Source: Solwaraspora sp. WMMA2056 (lineage in GTDB: Bacteria > Actinomycetota > Actinomycetes > Mycobacteriales > Micromonosporaceae). From it: 64,000 nt of DNA. How positions within the stretch are numbered: the stretch's first letter is position 1; the number at the start of each line of letters is the position of its first letter. The stretch lies in the NCBI RefSeq assembly GCF_030345095.1, contig NZ_CP128360.1, forward strand, positions 2,418,001 to 2,482,000. Reading direction: 5' to 3'. Positions 8,333 to 14,406 of the stretch are shown here, piece by piece. The notes beneath the pieces are model-generated. The model made no database searches. It saw only the letters and a program-made list of their open reading frames with translations, and was not told the DNA's origin. Position numbers and translations under genes: made by a program.

Positions 8333-8626
8333 ATGTCCGAGCAACGTCGTCGATACAGTCCGCAGTTCAAGGCCGAGGCTGTGCAGATGGTCGTCGAGAC
8401 CGGTAGACCGATCGCCGCGGTGGCCCGTGATCTGGAGGTCCACGAAGCCACCCTGGGCAACTGGGTCAACACCTGGCGCCGTGAACACGCCACGCCCGTA
8501 CCGCCGCACACCGACCGGACCGAGGACACCCGTGTGAAGGAGATGGAAGACGAGATCCGCCGCCTGCGGATGGAGAACGAGTTCCTGAAAAAAGCCGCGG
8601 CCTTCTTCGCCCGGACGCACCCGTAG
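8333..8626 (+). CDS. IS3-family OrfA (HTH protein)
   Basis: This 97-residue DNA-binding subunit of the insertion sequence has an HTH_Tnp_1 domain, RRYSPQFKAEAVQMVVETGRPIAAVARDLEVHEATLGNWV (about 5-45), followed by a leucine-zipper-like segment EDEIRRLRMENEFLKKAAAFF. The run of A residues at the Lys-Lys codons is the programmed -1 frameshift site; orfB is in the -1 frame. The upstream left inverted repeat is 24 bp beyond the IR core. It looks intact. Confidence 0.92.
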   Translation: MSEQRRRYSPQFKAEAVQMVVETGRPIAAVARDLEVHEATLGNWVNTWRREHATPVPPHTDRTEDTRVKEMEDEIRRLRMENEFLKKAAAFFARTHP

Positions 8627-8640
8627 CCCTGCGGTGCGCG

Positions 8641-9501
8641 GTGATCGACGCGGAGAAGGCCACCTACCCGATCGCCTGGATGTGCCGCCTGCTGGGCGTG
8701 CCCCGCTCCACCTACTACGCCTGGCGGGAACGCGCCGAGACGGTCACCGCCGCCCGACGTCGGACCCTCGCCGACCACGTGCGGCGGGTCTTCGACGCCT
8801 CCCGGGGCACCTACGGCTGCCGGCGGGTGACCGCCGCGCTCAACCGCAAGGGTGTCGCGTGCAGCGTCGGGCTCGTCGCCGACCTGATGCGCGAGCTCGG
8901 CCTGCGGGCCTGTCAACCCAGGGCGTACAAGCGGACCACGGTGCCCGGCCGGGACCCGGTCACCGCGAAGGATCTGATCGACAGGGACTTCACCGCCGAC
9001 ACCCCGGGCACCCGCCTGGTCGGCGACATCACCTACCTGAGGACGGGTGAGGGCTGGCTGTACCTGGCCACCGTCATCGACCTGGCCACCCGGATGGTCG
9101 TGGGCTGGCAGACCGCCGAGCACATGCGCACGAGCCTGGTGGTCGACGCCCTGGCCATGGCCATCCGACACGGCCACGTCCGCCCGGATGCGGTGTTCCA
9201 TTCCGACCGGGGCGCGCAGTACACCTCGGCCAGGTTCGCCCGCCACTGCGCCGACAACCAGGTGCGGGTGAGCGTGGGACGTACCGGTGTCTGCTGGGAC
9301 AACGCCGCCGCCGAATCGTTCTTCGCCACCATGAAGAACGAGATGTACCACCGGGAACGCTTCGACACCCGTGCCCGCGCCCGGTTCGCCGTCGCCGAGT
9401 ACATCGAGGTGTTCTACAACAGACAACGGCTGCACTCCAGCCTTGACTACCGCACCCCGGCCGAAGCCCTCACCGGCTACCAGGCCCTGATAGCCGCCTG
9501 A
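8641..9501 (+). CDS. IS3-family OrfB transposase
   Basis: This 286-residue integrase-core subunit retains D129 (GDITYL), D189 (HSDRGAQY) and E225 (NAAAESFFATMK) as the full DDE triad, plus YIEVFYNRQRLHSSLDYRTP at the C-terminus. It would be made mainly as an OrfAB fusion by frameshifting at the end of orfA. It shares clear similarity in every motif with the OrfB at 1031-1915 but is a distinct element, differing at many positions. The element appears competent for transposition. Confidence 0.93.
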   Translation: MIDAEKATYPIAWMCRLLGVPRSTYYAWRERAETVTAARRRTLADHVRRVFDASRGTYGCRRVTAALNRKGVACSVGLVADLMRELGLRACQPRAYKRTTVPGRDPVTAKDLIDRDFTADTPGTRLVGDITYLRTGEGWLYLATVIDLATRMVVGWQTAEHMRTSLVVDALAMAIRHGHVRPDAVFHSDRGAQYTSARFARHCADNQVRVSVGRTGVCWDNAAAESFFATMKNEMYHRERFDTRARARFAVAEYIEVFYNRQRLHSSLDYRTPAEALTGYQALIAA

Positions 9502-9910
9502 CCAGCAAACCTACGAAGACCTGTCCAAGATCCTTGACACAGCCCATTCGGCGACGTCCGGTGGAGGCTGGTCGCGGGTGACCGACCGGCATTCGGTCCG
9601 GGGTACGCGGCCTTGTTTCGTGACCTCGATGCGGAACGGCGACAGTCCCGTTTCGTTGCGCAGCTGGCGGGAGTAGCGGTTGGCTCCGAGGCGCATCAGG
9701 GGCCGGTTGGGGCGGACGTAGACGCCTCGCCCGTGCTGCGCGACGACCAGGCCTTCCCCTTGCAGGATGCTGATCGCTTCCCTGGCGGTGTTGCGTGCCG
9801 TGCCGTAGCTGGCGGCGAGGTCCCGCTCCGATGGCAGCTTGCCACCGGGTGGCAACTCGCCCGTCTGGATCCTCAGGCGCAGGTCAGTCGCCGAGTGGGC
9901 GGGATATTAG

Positions 9911-10006
9911 TCCGTTGAGGTGCTGTTGCGGATCTACGCCGAGTGTCTCGACGGGGGAGAGACGGCGCTGCGGCAGCGCATCGAACGGGTACCGGGCCAC
10001 GACTGA
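9911..10006 (+). pseudogene. tyrosine recombinase (integrase) 3' remnant
   Basis: The 31 codons SVEVLLRIYAECLDGGETA... and a stop match the extreme C-terminus of actinobacterial phage/ICE integrases, where SVEVLLRVYAKCLDG is characteristic and contains the catalytic Tyr (here Y9 of the fragment). Everything upstream is missing; the preceding bases belong to the broken GntR gene. A strong terminator follows, and a tRNA-Arg 3' end faces it 150 bp away, which is the usual setting for an integrase beside its attachment site. The assignment rests on one short motif plus context. Confidence 0.6.
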
Positions 10007-10090
10007 GACCGTGCCGAACTTCTGCACGTGTTCGGCACAGATGCTCGCCAAGGGCCGGTGACGGCCGGACACAGCCGGACAGACGATGAA

Positions 10091-10123
10091 GGCCGCTGAC
10101 CAGGATTGCCCTGGTTAGCGGCC
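10091..10123 (+). terminator. intrinsic terminator after the integrase remnant
   Basis: A 14-bp stem with a single G-U pair (left arm 10091-10104, right arm 10110-10123) and a 5-nt ATTGC loop is followed by TTGTTGTG. It fits a rho-independent terminator for the plus-strand integrase that was once complete here. Confidence 0.75.
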
Positions 10124-10156
10124 TTGTTGTGCAAGTCGAGGGTTCTTTGGCAAGTG

Positions 10157-10228
10157 TGCCCCCGGCAGGATTCGAACCTGCGCCCCCGCCTCCGGAGGGC
10201 GGTGCTCTATCCCCTGAGCTACGGGGGC
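10157..10228 (-). tRNA. tRNA-Arg, anticodon CCG
   Basis: The minus strand folds into a complete 72-nt tRNA: acceptor GCCCCCG/CGGGGGC, D arm GCTC...GAGC, anticodon arm CCGCC-CTCCGGA-GGCGG with anticodon CCG (reads CGG), and a T loop with GGTTCGAATCC. The discriminator is A and CCA is not encoded. Its 3' end points toward the integrase remnant, a common integration target. Confidence 0.95.
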
Positions 10229-10304
10229 TCAGCGACCCACGAAGACTAGCAAACCCCTACCCGGGTTGCCGAATCGGTATCAGGGCGTGTCCCGACGCCG
10301 GCCG

Positions 10305-11000
10305 TCACGCGGCGCGGGCCGGCCGGGCGCAGCTCGGCAGCAGGTGCGCGACGATGCTGCGGGGCAGCCGGCGCGGCAGCTCGGAGCTGGCCCAGGAGCC
10401 GTCCACCACGAGATGCGCGCCGCGCCGGTCGGGTCCACACAGTCGGAGCAGGAACTCGCGTGGCAGCGGTGGTTCGACCGACGGCGTGAGGATCATGAAC
10501 CGGATCTGGCCGCGTACCGAGGCGGCCGACAGCACGTCGGCGGCCGGGGCCGTGCCGTGCAGCCGGGTCCGCCCCAACCACCATAGATCCGTACGGTGGT
10601 CCCGGGCGGCCCGCAGGACCTCCGGGTAGACCCGTTCCATCCAGGCGTTGACCGCGTCGACACAGAGCCCGCAGGCCCGCTCCGCCGGCCGTCGGGGTGC
10701 CAACCCCCAGGCGTCGAGGTAGTGGCCGACGTCGGTCGGGCCAAGAGTCAGCCCGAACCGGCGTTCGATCAGCGTGCCGACGGTACGGCGGCTCCACAAC
10801 TCGTCGTCGACGTCGAGCTCCTCGGGCCAACGCCCGCGCAGCATGTCGATGAGTTCGAGTTCCTGATCCGGTGTCAGCCCGCCAGCGTCACCGGTACGTG
10901 TTCCGCGACGGCGGGCCGCCACCGCGCCGTCACCGCCGAGCGTGTGCCGCCGGCACCAGCTCGTGATCGATTTCCGAGTGTCACTAAGAACTGCCCCCAC
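10305..11000 (-). CDS. IS630-transposase-derived winged-helix protein, catalytic site lost
   Basis: This 231-residue protein has an Arg-rich start, then LTPDQELELIDML and ELWSRRTVGTLIERRFGLTLGPTDVGHYLDAWGLAPRRPAERA (about 42-110), the HTH_33/winged-helix region of IS630-type transposases. Where active enzymes have WLDETG, this one has WLGRTRLHG, and the later part (HLVVDGSWASSELPRRLPRSIVAHLL) only loosely resembles the second catalytic block. The frame is open and uninterrupted, so it may be a domesticated DNA-binding protein rather than a decaying gene. GTG 11000 is the first plausible start; its Shine-Dalgarno is weak, so the true start may be internal. Confidence 0.6.
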   Translation of the reverse strand: MGAVLSDTRKSITSWCRRHTLGGDGAVAARRRGTRTGDAGGLTPDQELELIDMLRGRWPEELDVDDELWSRRTVGTLIERRFGLTLGPTDVGHYLDAWGLAPRRPAERACGLCVDAVNAWMERVYPEVLRAARDHRTDLWWLGRTRLHGTAPAADVLSAASVRGQIRFMILTPSVEPPLPREFLLRLCGPDRRGAHLVVDGSWASSELPRRLPRSIVAHLLPSCARPARAA

Positions 11001-11194
11001 GTCAGGACCAACGATGCTGTATCAGGACGGTAGCGATATCTAGCCAGAAAACGTCTGAGACCGTAGAGTCCGGCAAAGTGTCTGAAGTAGGTTTATCGCC
11101 CGTTCTGGGTGTATTGTCCCGATCCGCCCTTCCTGCATCTCAGCTTCGAGGGGCTGCGCTACTCGGGAGGATGTTCATCATCGAAGGCATGGGA
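11001..11194. other. gene-free stretch between the IS630-like gene and a terminator
   Basis: No convincing gene was found. A short plus-strand frame from 11078 has actinobacterial base composition but neither a recognisable product nor a clear ribosome binding site. The segment next to 11000 should hold the promoter of the minus-strand IS630-like gene; no clear -10/-35 pair could be picked. Confidence 0.4.
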
Positions 11195-11223
11195 GTGCAC
11201 GGACCGCGCGGCGGTCCGTGCAC
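11195..11223 (-). terminator. strong hairpin terminator after the secreted-protein gene
   Basis: A perfect 13-bp stem (GTGCACGGACCGC at 11195-11207 against its complement at 11211-11223) closes a 3-nt GCG loop. It lies 48 bp beyond the stop of the minus-strand secreted-protein gene. There is no U run, which is usual for high-GC actinobacteria. Confidence 0.75.
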
Positions 11224-11270
11224 CGGCCGATGTCAGTGGCCGGCGCGCGAACCGCCGCGCGGGGTGAGGA

Positions 11271-11687
11271 TCAGGTGTAGATGGTGAAGGCCGGGCTCGT
11301 GGATGTGGTGTGCGCCGTCCTGTTGCTCGTGTAAATGGTGACCCTGCTCCGGATGGTCTTGTAGCTGGCCGGCTGGCTGGCGACGGGCTGATACCAGCAG
11401 CACCAGCGTCCTGAACTGGTCAGGCGTGCCTGGTTGACCTTCTGGTGCCAGGTGCCGTTGACCTGGATCCACACCGAGTAGTAGTAGTAGCTGCTGTCGG
11501 GGGTCCGGTTGAAGTAGAAGTCGGCTCGTGCGTTGCTGCCGTAGGAGCCGTGGTCGATGCACGCCCCGACTGTCGGGTTGGCCTGGTCGCAGCCGCCGAC
11601 GGCGAGCGCTGGTGACGCGGTGATCACGGTTGTGCCGCCCACGACGAGTGCGATCACAGCGAGGTACCGACCCAACTTTTTGATCAT
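11271..11687 (-). CDS. small secreted protein of unknown function
   Basis: This 138-residue exported protein starts MIKKLGRYLAVIALVVGGTT and has a typical Sec signal peptide, likely cut near residue 29 (ASPALA). The mature part is rich in Tyr, Ser and Thr (DSSYYYYSVWIQVNG; SRVTIYTSNRTAHTTSTSPAFTIYT) with four Cys (GGCDQANPTVGACID and WCCWYQP). A beta-rich fold is likely; no family was recognised. ATG 11687 follows AAGGGGAA. It is divergent from a short SARP gene, repeating the arrangement at 1956-3569, and is followed by a strong terminator. Function is not assigned. Confidence 0.75.
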   Translation of the reverse strand: MIKKLGRYLAVIALVVGGTTVITASPALAVGGCDQANPTVGACIDHGSYGSNARADFYFNRTPDSSYYYYSVWIQVNGTWHQKVNQARLTSSGRWCCWYQPVASQPASYKTIRSRVTIYTSNRTAHTTSTSPAFTIYT

Positions 11688-11764
11688 GCTGGTTCCCCTT
11701 CGACTAGCCACTGCCTGCATCGGGACTCTCGGTCGATCGTCCCTAGAGGAGTCTGTCGGAGCCG

Positions 11765-11794
11765 GCTGCGCAGTTGCTATGCGTTCGCTATGCG
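11765..11794. promoter_or_regulatory. SARP-box-like direct repeats at 11-bp spacing
   Basis: GCTATGCG occurs at 11776-11783 and 11787-11794, exactly 11 bp apart, with a weaker third copy GCTGCGCA at 11765-11772. Heptameric direct repeats at 11-bp spacing are the known binding pattern of SARP proteins, which sit next to the -10 of their targets. On the minus strand a CAGACT box lies about 7 nt beyond the repeats, so the secreted-protein gene (start 11687) is the expected target. A 12-bp palindrome CCGGGTACCCGG follows at 11802-11813, on the SARP-gene side. Confidence 0.6.
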
Positions 11795-11914
11795 CGATCA
11801 TCCGGGTACCCGGGTGGTGGTCTGCCGGTAGCGCGAGAAAGCGATCGACCTCGATGATGCGCTAGTCTGGCCTTGTCATGTGAGAGCGTGACCACTTCGG
11901 GCTACGGGGGCAGG

Positions 11915-12724
11915 ATGAAGTGGAAACTTCTTGGGCCGGTAGAGGTGCACAGAGTCGACCGACAGGTGCGCCGGCTCCGGCCCCGACAGCGGGCTGTGCT
12001 CGCCTATCTACTGCTCAACGCCAACCGGGTGGTCTCTACCGGCCATCTCATCGATGCCGTGTGGGCACATACCCCACCGCGGAGTGCTCGGCTACAGGTG
12101 CAGGCGTGCGTCTCCGCGCTCCGGCAGGCCATCGCTATCAACCCGGCGGACGGACCGCTGGTCAGCGAGGCCGGCGGCTACCGAATGGTGGTGGCGAACG
12201 GTGAGCTGGACCATGAAGATTTCGTCCAACGGGTCAGTCACGCCCGGTCGTCCCAACACGCCGGGCGGTCCGAGGAGGCGGCCGACCAGCTCCGTTCGGC
12301 ACTGGTGCTGTGGCGGGGAGCGCCGCTCAGCGGCGCCAACGGCGCCTTCGTCGCGGCTGCTTCGGCGGCCCTGGAGCAACAGCGCCTGGCGGCAATCGAG
12401 GACTTGGCGGACATCGAGTTGAGTCTCGGCAGGCATGCCTCTCTCGTCCCGGAGCTGTCCGCGTTGGTCAGTGCGCATCCACTTCGGGAGCGCCTGGCGT
12501 CGCAGTTGGTCCTCGCTCTGGCCGGGGCCGGTCAGCAGGCGCGGGCACTAAGGGTGTACCAGGAGGTGAAGTCCCGGCTCGCCGAGGAGTTGGGTCTGGA
12601 GCCCGGGTCGGGTCTGAGAGCCGCCCACCTGGGTGTGCTGCGCCAGGACATCCCCGGAAGGCGGCGAGTCGGCAGCGCGCCATCGTCACCCGTGCGGATC
12701 GATGGTTGGCAAACCTCGAGCTGA
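11915..12724 (+). CDS. short SARP/AfsR-type regulator (wHTH + BTAD)
   Basis: This 269-residue small SARP has a winged helix (MKWKLLGPVEVHR, RQRAVLAYLLLNANRVVSTGHLIDAVW, RLQVQACVSALRQAI; about 1-92) and a BTAD domain (GRSEEAADQLRSALVLWRGAPLSG to YQEVKSRLAEELGLEPGSGLRAAH; about 98-245). It differs widely in sequence from the SARP at 2700 yet has the same size and layout. ATG 11915 is preferred to an upstream GTG/ATG because of the adjacent GGGGGCAGG. A TAGTCT -10 candidate lies at 11863-11868. The 11-bp-spaced repeats upstream suggest that it activates the divergent secreted-protein gene and possibly itself. Confidence 0.85.
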   Translation: MKWKLLGPVEVHRVDRQVRRLRPRQRAVLAYLLLNANRVVSTGHLIDAVWAHTPPRSARLQVQACVSALRQAIAINPADGPLVSEAGGYRMVVANGELDHEDFVQRVSHARSSQHAGRSEEAADQLRSALVLWRGAPLSGANGAFVAAASAALEQQRLAAIEDLADIELSLGRHASLVPELSALVSAHPLRERLASQLVLALAGAGQQARALRVYQEVKSRLAEELGLEPGSGLRAAHLGVLRQDIPGRRRVGSAPSSPVRIDGWQTSS

Positions 12725-12734
12725 GCGTCGGACG

Positions 12735-12767
12735 GGGCCGGCGGCGGCATCCACTGCCCGCCGGCCC
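12735..12767. terminator. bidirectional hairpin between convergent genes
   Basis: A perfect 10-bp GC stem (GGGCCGGCGG at 12735-12744 against its complement at 12758-12767) with a 13-nt loop sits between the stops of the SARP gene and the DUF305 gene, so it could end transcription from both sides. Confidence 0.6.
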
Positions 12768-12774
12768 GCCGCTC

Positions 12775-13431
12775 TCAGCCGTTGGACTCCTGAAGCTTGC
12801 GTAGCTCGTTAATCTCCTTCTGCTGCGCCTGTTTCATCGCCTCGGCCAGCCGGACCACCTCGGCGCGGTCGGAGGCATCCAGCACACCGTCGGCCATGTG
12901 GACGCCGCCGATGTGGTGCTTGATCATCAGCTCGATGAACAGGCGGTCGACCTCGGTGCCCTCCGCCTCGTGCAACCGGGTGATCTCCTCGCGGGTGGCC
13001 ATGCCGGGCATCAGCCCGTTCGCGTCCACCCCCACGCCATCGGGCATCCACTCCATGGCCGGACGGGAGCCGGTCGGCAACAGGTTCCACTCCTGCAACC
13101 AGCGCTGCATATGACCGATCTGGGCCTGCTGGGTCAGGGCCATGTCGTAGCCGAGTTGCCGGATAGCCGGATCCTGCCCCTTGGCGTACGCGATCATTGC
13201 CATCTCCACCGCCTGCGCGTGATGGCGGGACATGTCCCGAGCGAAGCCGGCCTCGGCCGAATTTTCGCCCGGGGTGCGCCCGGTGGCCAACGTAGCGGCT
13301 GTCCAGCCGACGCCGAGCAGCAGCAACGCGGCCATGGCCAGGGTCAGGTAGCGCACAGTCCGGGAGGTCGGGCGAGGCTCCGCCGGCTCCATTCGCTCCG
13401 ACACCGGTGGGTCCTGCGTCGCAGTGGCCAT
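12775..13431 (-). CDS. DUF305 membrane-anchored protein
   Basis: This 218-residue protein has a cytoplasmic N-terminus, one membrane anchor (YLTLAMAALLLLGVGWTAATLA, about 29-50) and an extracellular four-helix DUF305 domain. The paired His motifs SRHHAQAVEMAM (about 68-79) and IKHHIGGVHMA are present, with further Met residues; some DUF305 proteins bind copper through such His/Met sites, so metal handling is possible but unproven. The start ATG is one base after the stop of the DUF3105 gene (TGACATG), so the two are translationally coupled. Confidence 0.85.
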   Translation of the reverse strand: MATATQDPPVSERMEPAEPRPTSRTVRYLTLAMAALLLLGVGWTAATLATGRTPGENSAEAGFARDMSRHHAQAVEMAMIAYAKGQDPAIRQLGYDMALTQQAQIGHMQRWLQEWNLLPTGSRPAMEWMPDGVGVDANGLMPGMATREEITRLHEAEGTEVDRLFIELMIKHHIGGVHMADGVLDASDRAEVVRLAEAMKQAQQKEINELRKLQESNG

Positions 13432-13432
13432 G

Positions 13433-14302
13433 TCAGCCGCCCATCGACGGCTGCATCTCGCGCGGCTCGGTGCCGGTACCGGTGGTGTAGTTGCCGGAGG
13501 AGCAGGGCACGCCCGGCTCCATCGAGGCGTTCTGCGCCAGCACGGTGGCGAATTCCTTGATCCGCGGGTCGTCGGCGTTGTCGACCTTGAGCTGGTAGCC
13601 CCACGCCTGGATGGAGATCGGGCGGTCGAGGCCCTCGTACGGGCTCATCAGCATGAAGTCGTTGCCGCGGATCACACTGGCCAGCTGCTCCACGTCGGCC
13701 GCCGGCAGGTCCGGACGGTAGGTGAGCCAGACCGCACCGTGCTCCAGACTGTGCAGCGCGTGCTCGTTGGCGATCGGCGCGTCATAGACGTCGCCGAGGC
13801 AGCGCTGCCAGGTGTTGTTGTGCGGGCCGCCGACCGGCGGGCTGTGCGGATATTCGATCTTGCCGGACCGGTGCTCCTGGTTGCTGATGCTCTCCGGGTC
13901 CGTCTCGCGGTAGTTGACCAGGCCGGCGATGTCGGAGGCACGGTCCTGCCACGAGCGGGCCTCCTGGGAGACCGCCCAGGCGCCGTACCCGATGATCCCG
14001 GTGGCCAGCACGCCGACCGCGACCATCAGCGCGATCGGACCCCAGCTGCGGCCCTGGGAGACCTTGACCGCTTTGACCGCCTTACGGGGGCCCTTGCCGC
14101 CCTTGCCCGCTGTGCCCGGTCGCCCGGCCTTCGCGGCACCCGCGCCGGCCTTGGCACCGCCGGTCTTGCCGCTGGTCGATGTGCCCGTCGCCGGCCTACC
14201 GCCGGCCTTGTTCGCAGCCTTGGGCTTGCCGCCGGCCGACGGCTTGCCGGTGCTGACCACGGACGGACGGCTGTTGTCGCCACCCTGGGTGCTGATGCTC
14301 AT
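13433..14302 (-). CDS. DUF3105 membrane protein
   Basis: This 289-residue protein has a long Lys/Gly/Ala-rich cytoplasmic tail (about 1-84), a single transmembrane helix (WGPIALMVAVGVLATGIIGYGAWAV, about 87-111) and an extracellular DUF3105 domain (NYRETDPESISNQEHRSGKIEYPHSPPVGGPHNNTWQ..., ANEHALHSLEHGAVWLTYRP). The conserved HSPPVGGPHN and EHALHSLEHGAVW motifs supply several His residues suited to metal binding. It is the first gene of a two-gene operon with DUF305; GAGG precedes ATG 14302. Homologous pairs are common in actinobacteria. A joint role in copper or metal homeostasis is speculation. Confidence 0.85.
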   Translation of the reverse strand: MSISTQGGDNSRPSVVSTGKPSAGGKPKAANKAGGRPATGTSTSGKTGGAKAGAGAAKAGRPGTAGKGGKGPRKAVKAVKVSQGRSWGPIALMVAVGVLATGIIGYGAWAVSQEARSWQDRASDIAGLVNYRETDPESISNQEHRSGKIEYPHSPPVGGPHNNTWQRCLGDVYDAPIANEHALHSLEHGAVWLTYRPDLPAADVEQLASVIRGNDFMLMSPYEGLDRPISIQAWGYQLKVDNADDPRIKEFATVLAQNASMEPGVPCSSGNYTTGTGTEPREMQPSMGG

Positions 14303-14393
14303 GGTGTGGTGCCTCGTCAGGTCGGTCGGTCAAGGGGCTTTCAGCGGGAGCCAGCAGGTAAGGGTCGCCGCCAAGTCCACGAGTCTACCCCCG

Positions 14394-14399
14394 GTAACA
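14394..14399 (+). promoter_or_regulatory. argS -10 box, leaderless start
   Basis: TAACAT ends 7 nt before the argS GTG start, with no Shine-Dalgarno between. This places the transcription start at or next to the start codon, so the mRNA is probably leaderless. Confidence 0.6.
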
Positions 14400-14406
14400 T
14401 GCTTTG

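Larger units (their letters stand above)
8286..9541 (+). mobile_element. complete IS3-family insertion sequence (about 1256 bp)
   Basis: The ends are imperfect inverted repeats starting TGT and ending ACA. The left end has CAAGGATCTTGGACATGTC at 8291-8309, and the right end carries the reverse complement with one change (9518-9536). orfA and orfB lie inside in the standard overlapping frames with an A6 slippery run. No matching 3-4 bp target duplication is visible at the flanks, which agrees with the loss of part of the target gene: either an adjacent deletion or recombination between two copies. Confidence 0.85.
8158..9902 (-). pseudogene. GntR/UTRA regulator gene split by an IS3 element, with a deletion
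   Basis: The two ends of one minus-strand regulator flank an insertion sequence. The 5' piece (about 9542-9902) encodes DLRLRIQTGELPPGGKLPSE..., a GntR winged helix through RGVYV, then the start of a UTRA domain ending DVAEWAV. The 3' piece (8158-8285) encodes SVPVIVLLHASYDNDGFPFE..., the last strand pair of UTRA, then a stop. A complete UTRA domain would need roughly 100 more residues between them, so about 300 bp were lost together with the insertion. The start codon is also gone: a stop appears just upstream of DLRLR. Regulators of this type commonly control integrative elements; that link is inferred. Confidence 0.8.

Noticed and set aside
8158-9435. Minus-strand frame running from the GntR fragment through the insertion sequence
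   Set aside because: Only its last 43 or so codons are the GntR/UTRA end; the rest is antisense to the IS3 transposase.
9884-10072. 62-codon minus-strand frame antisense to the integrase remnant
   Set aside because: The opposite strand has the recognisable integrase C-terminus; this frame has no ribosome site or homology that I know.
11078-11287. 69-codon plus-strand frame between the IS630-like and secreted-protein genes
   Set aside because: It runs through the terminator hairpin and overlaps the secreted-protein gene; no start signal.
2700-12724. A biosynthetic gene cluster governed by the two SARPs
   Set aside because: No PKS, NRPS, terpene cyclase, RiPP precursor or maturation enzyme was found; one methyltransferase alone is not a cluster.
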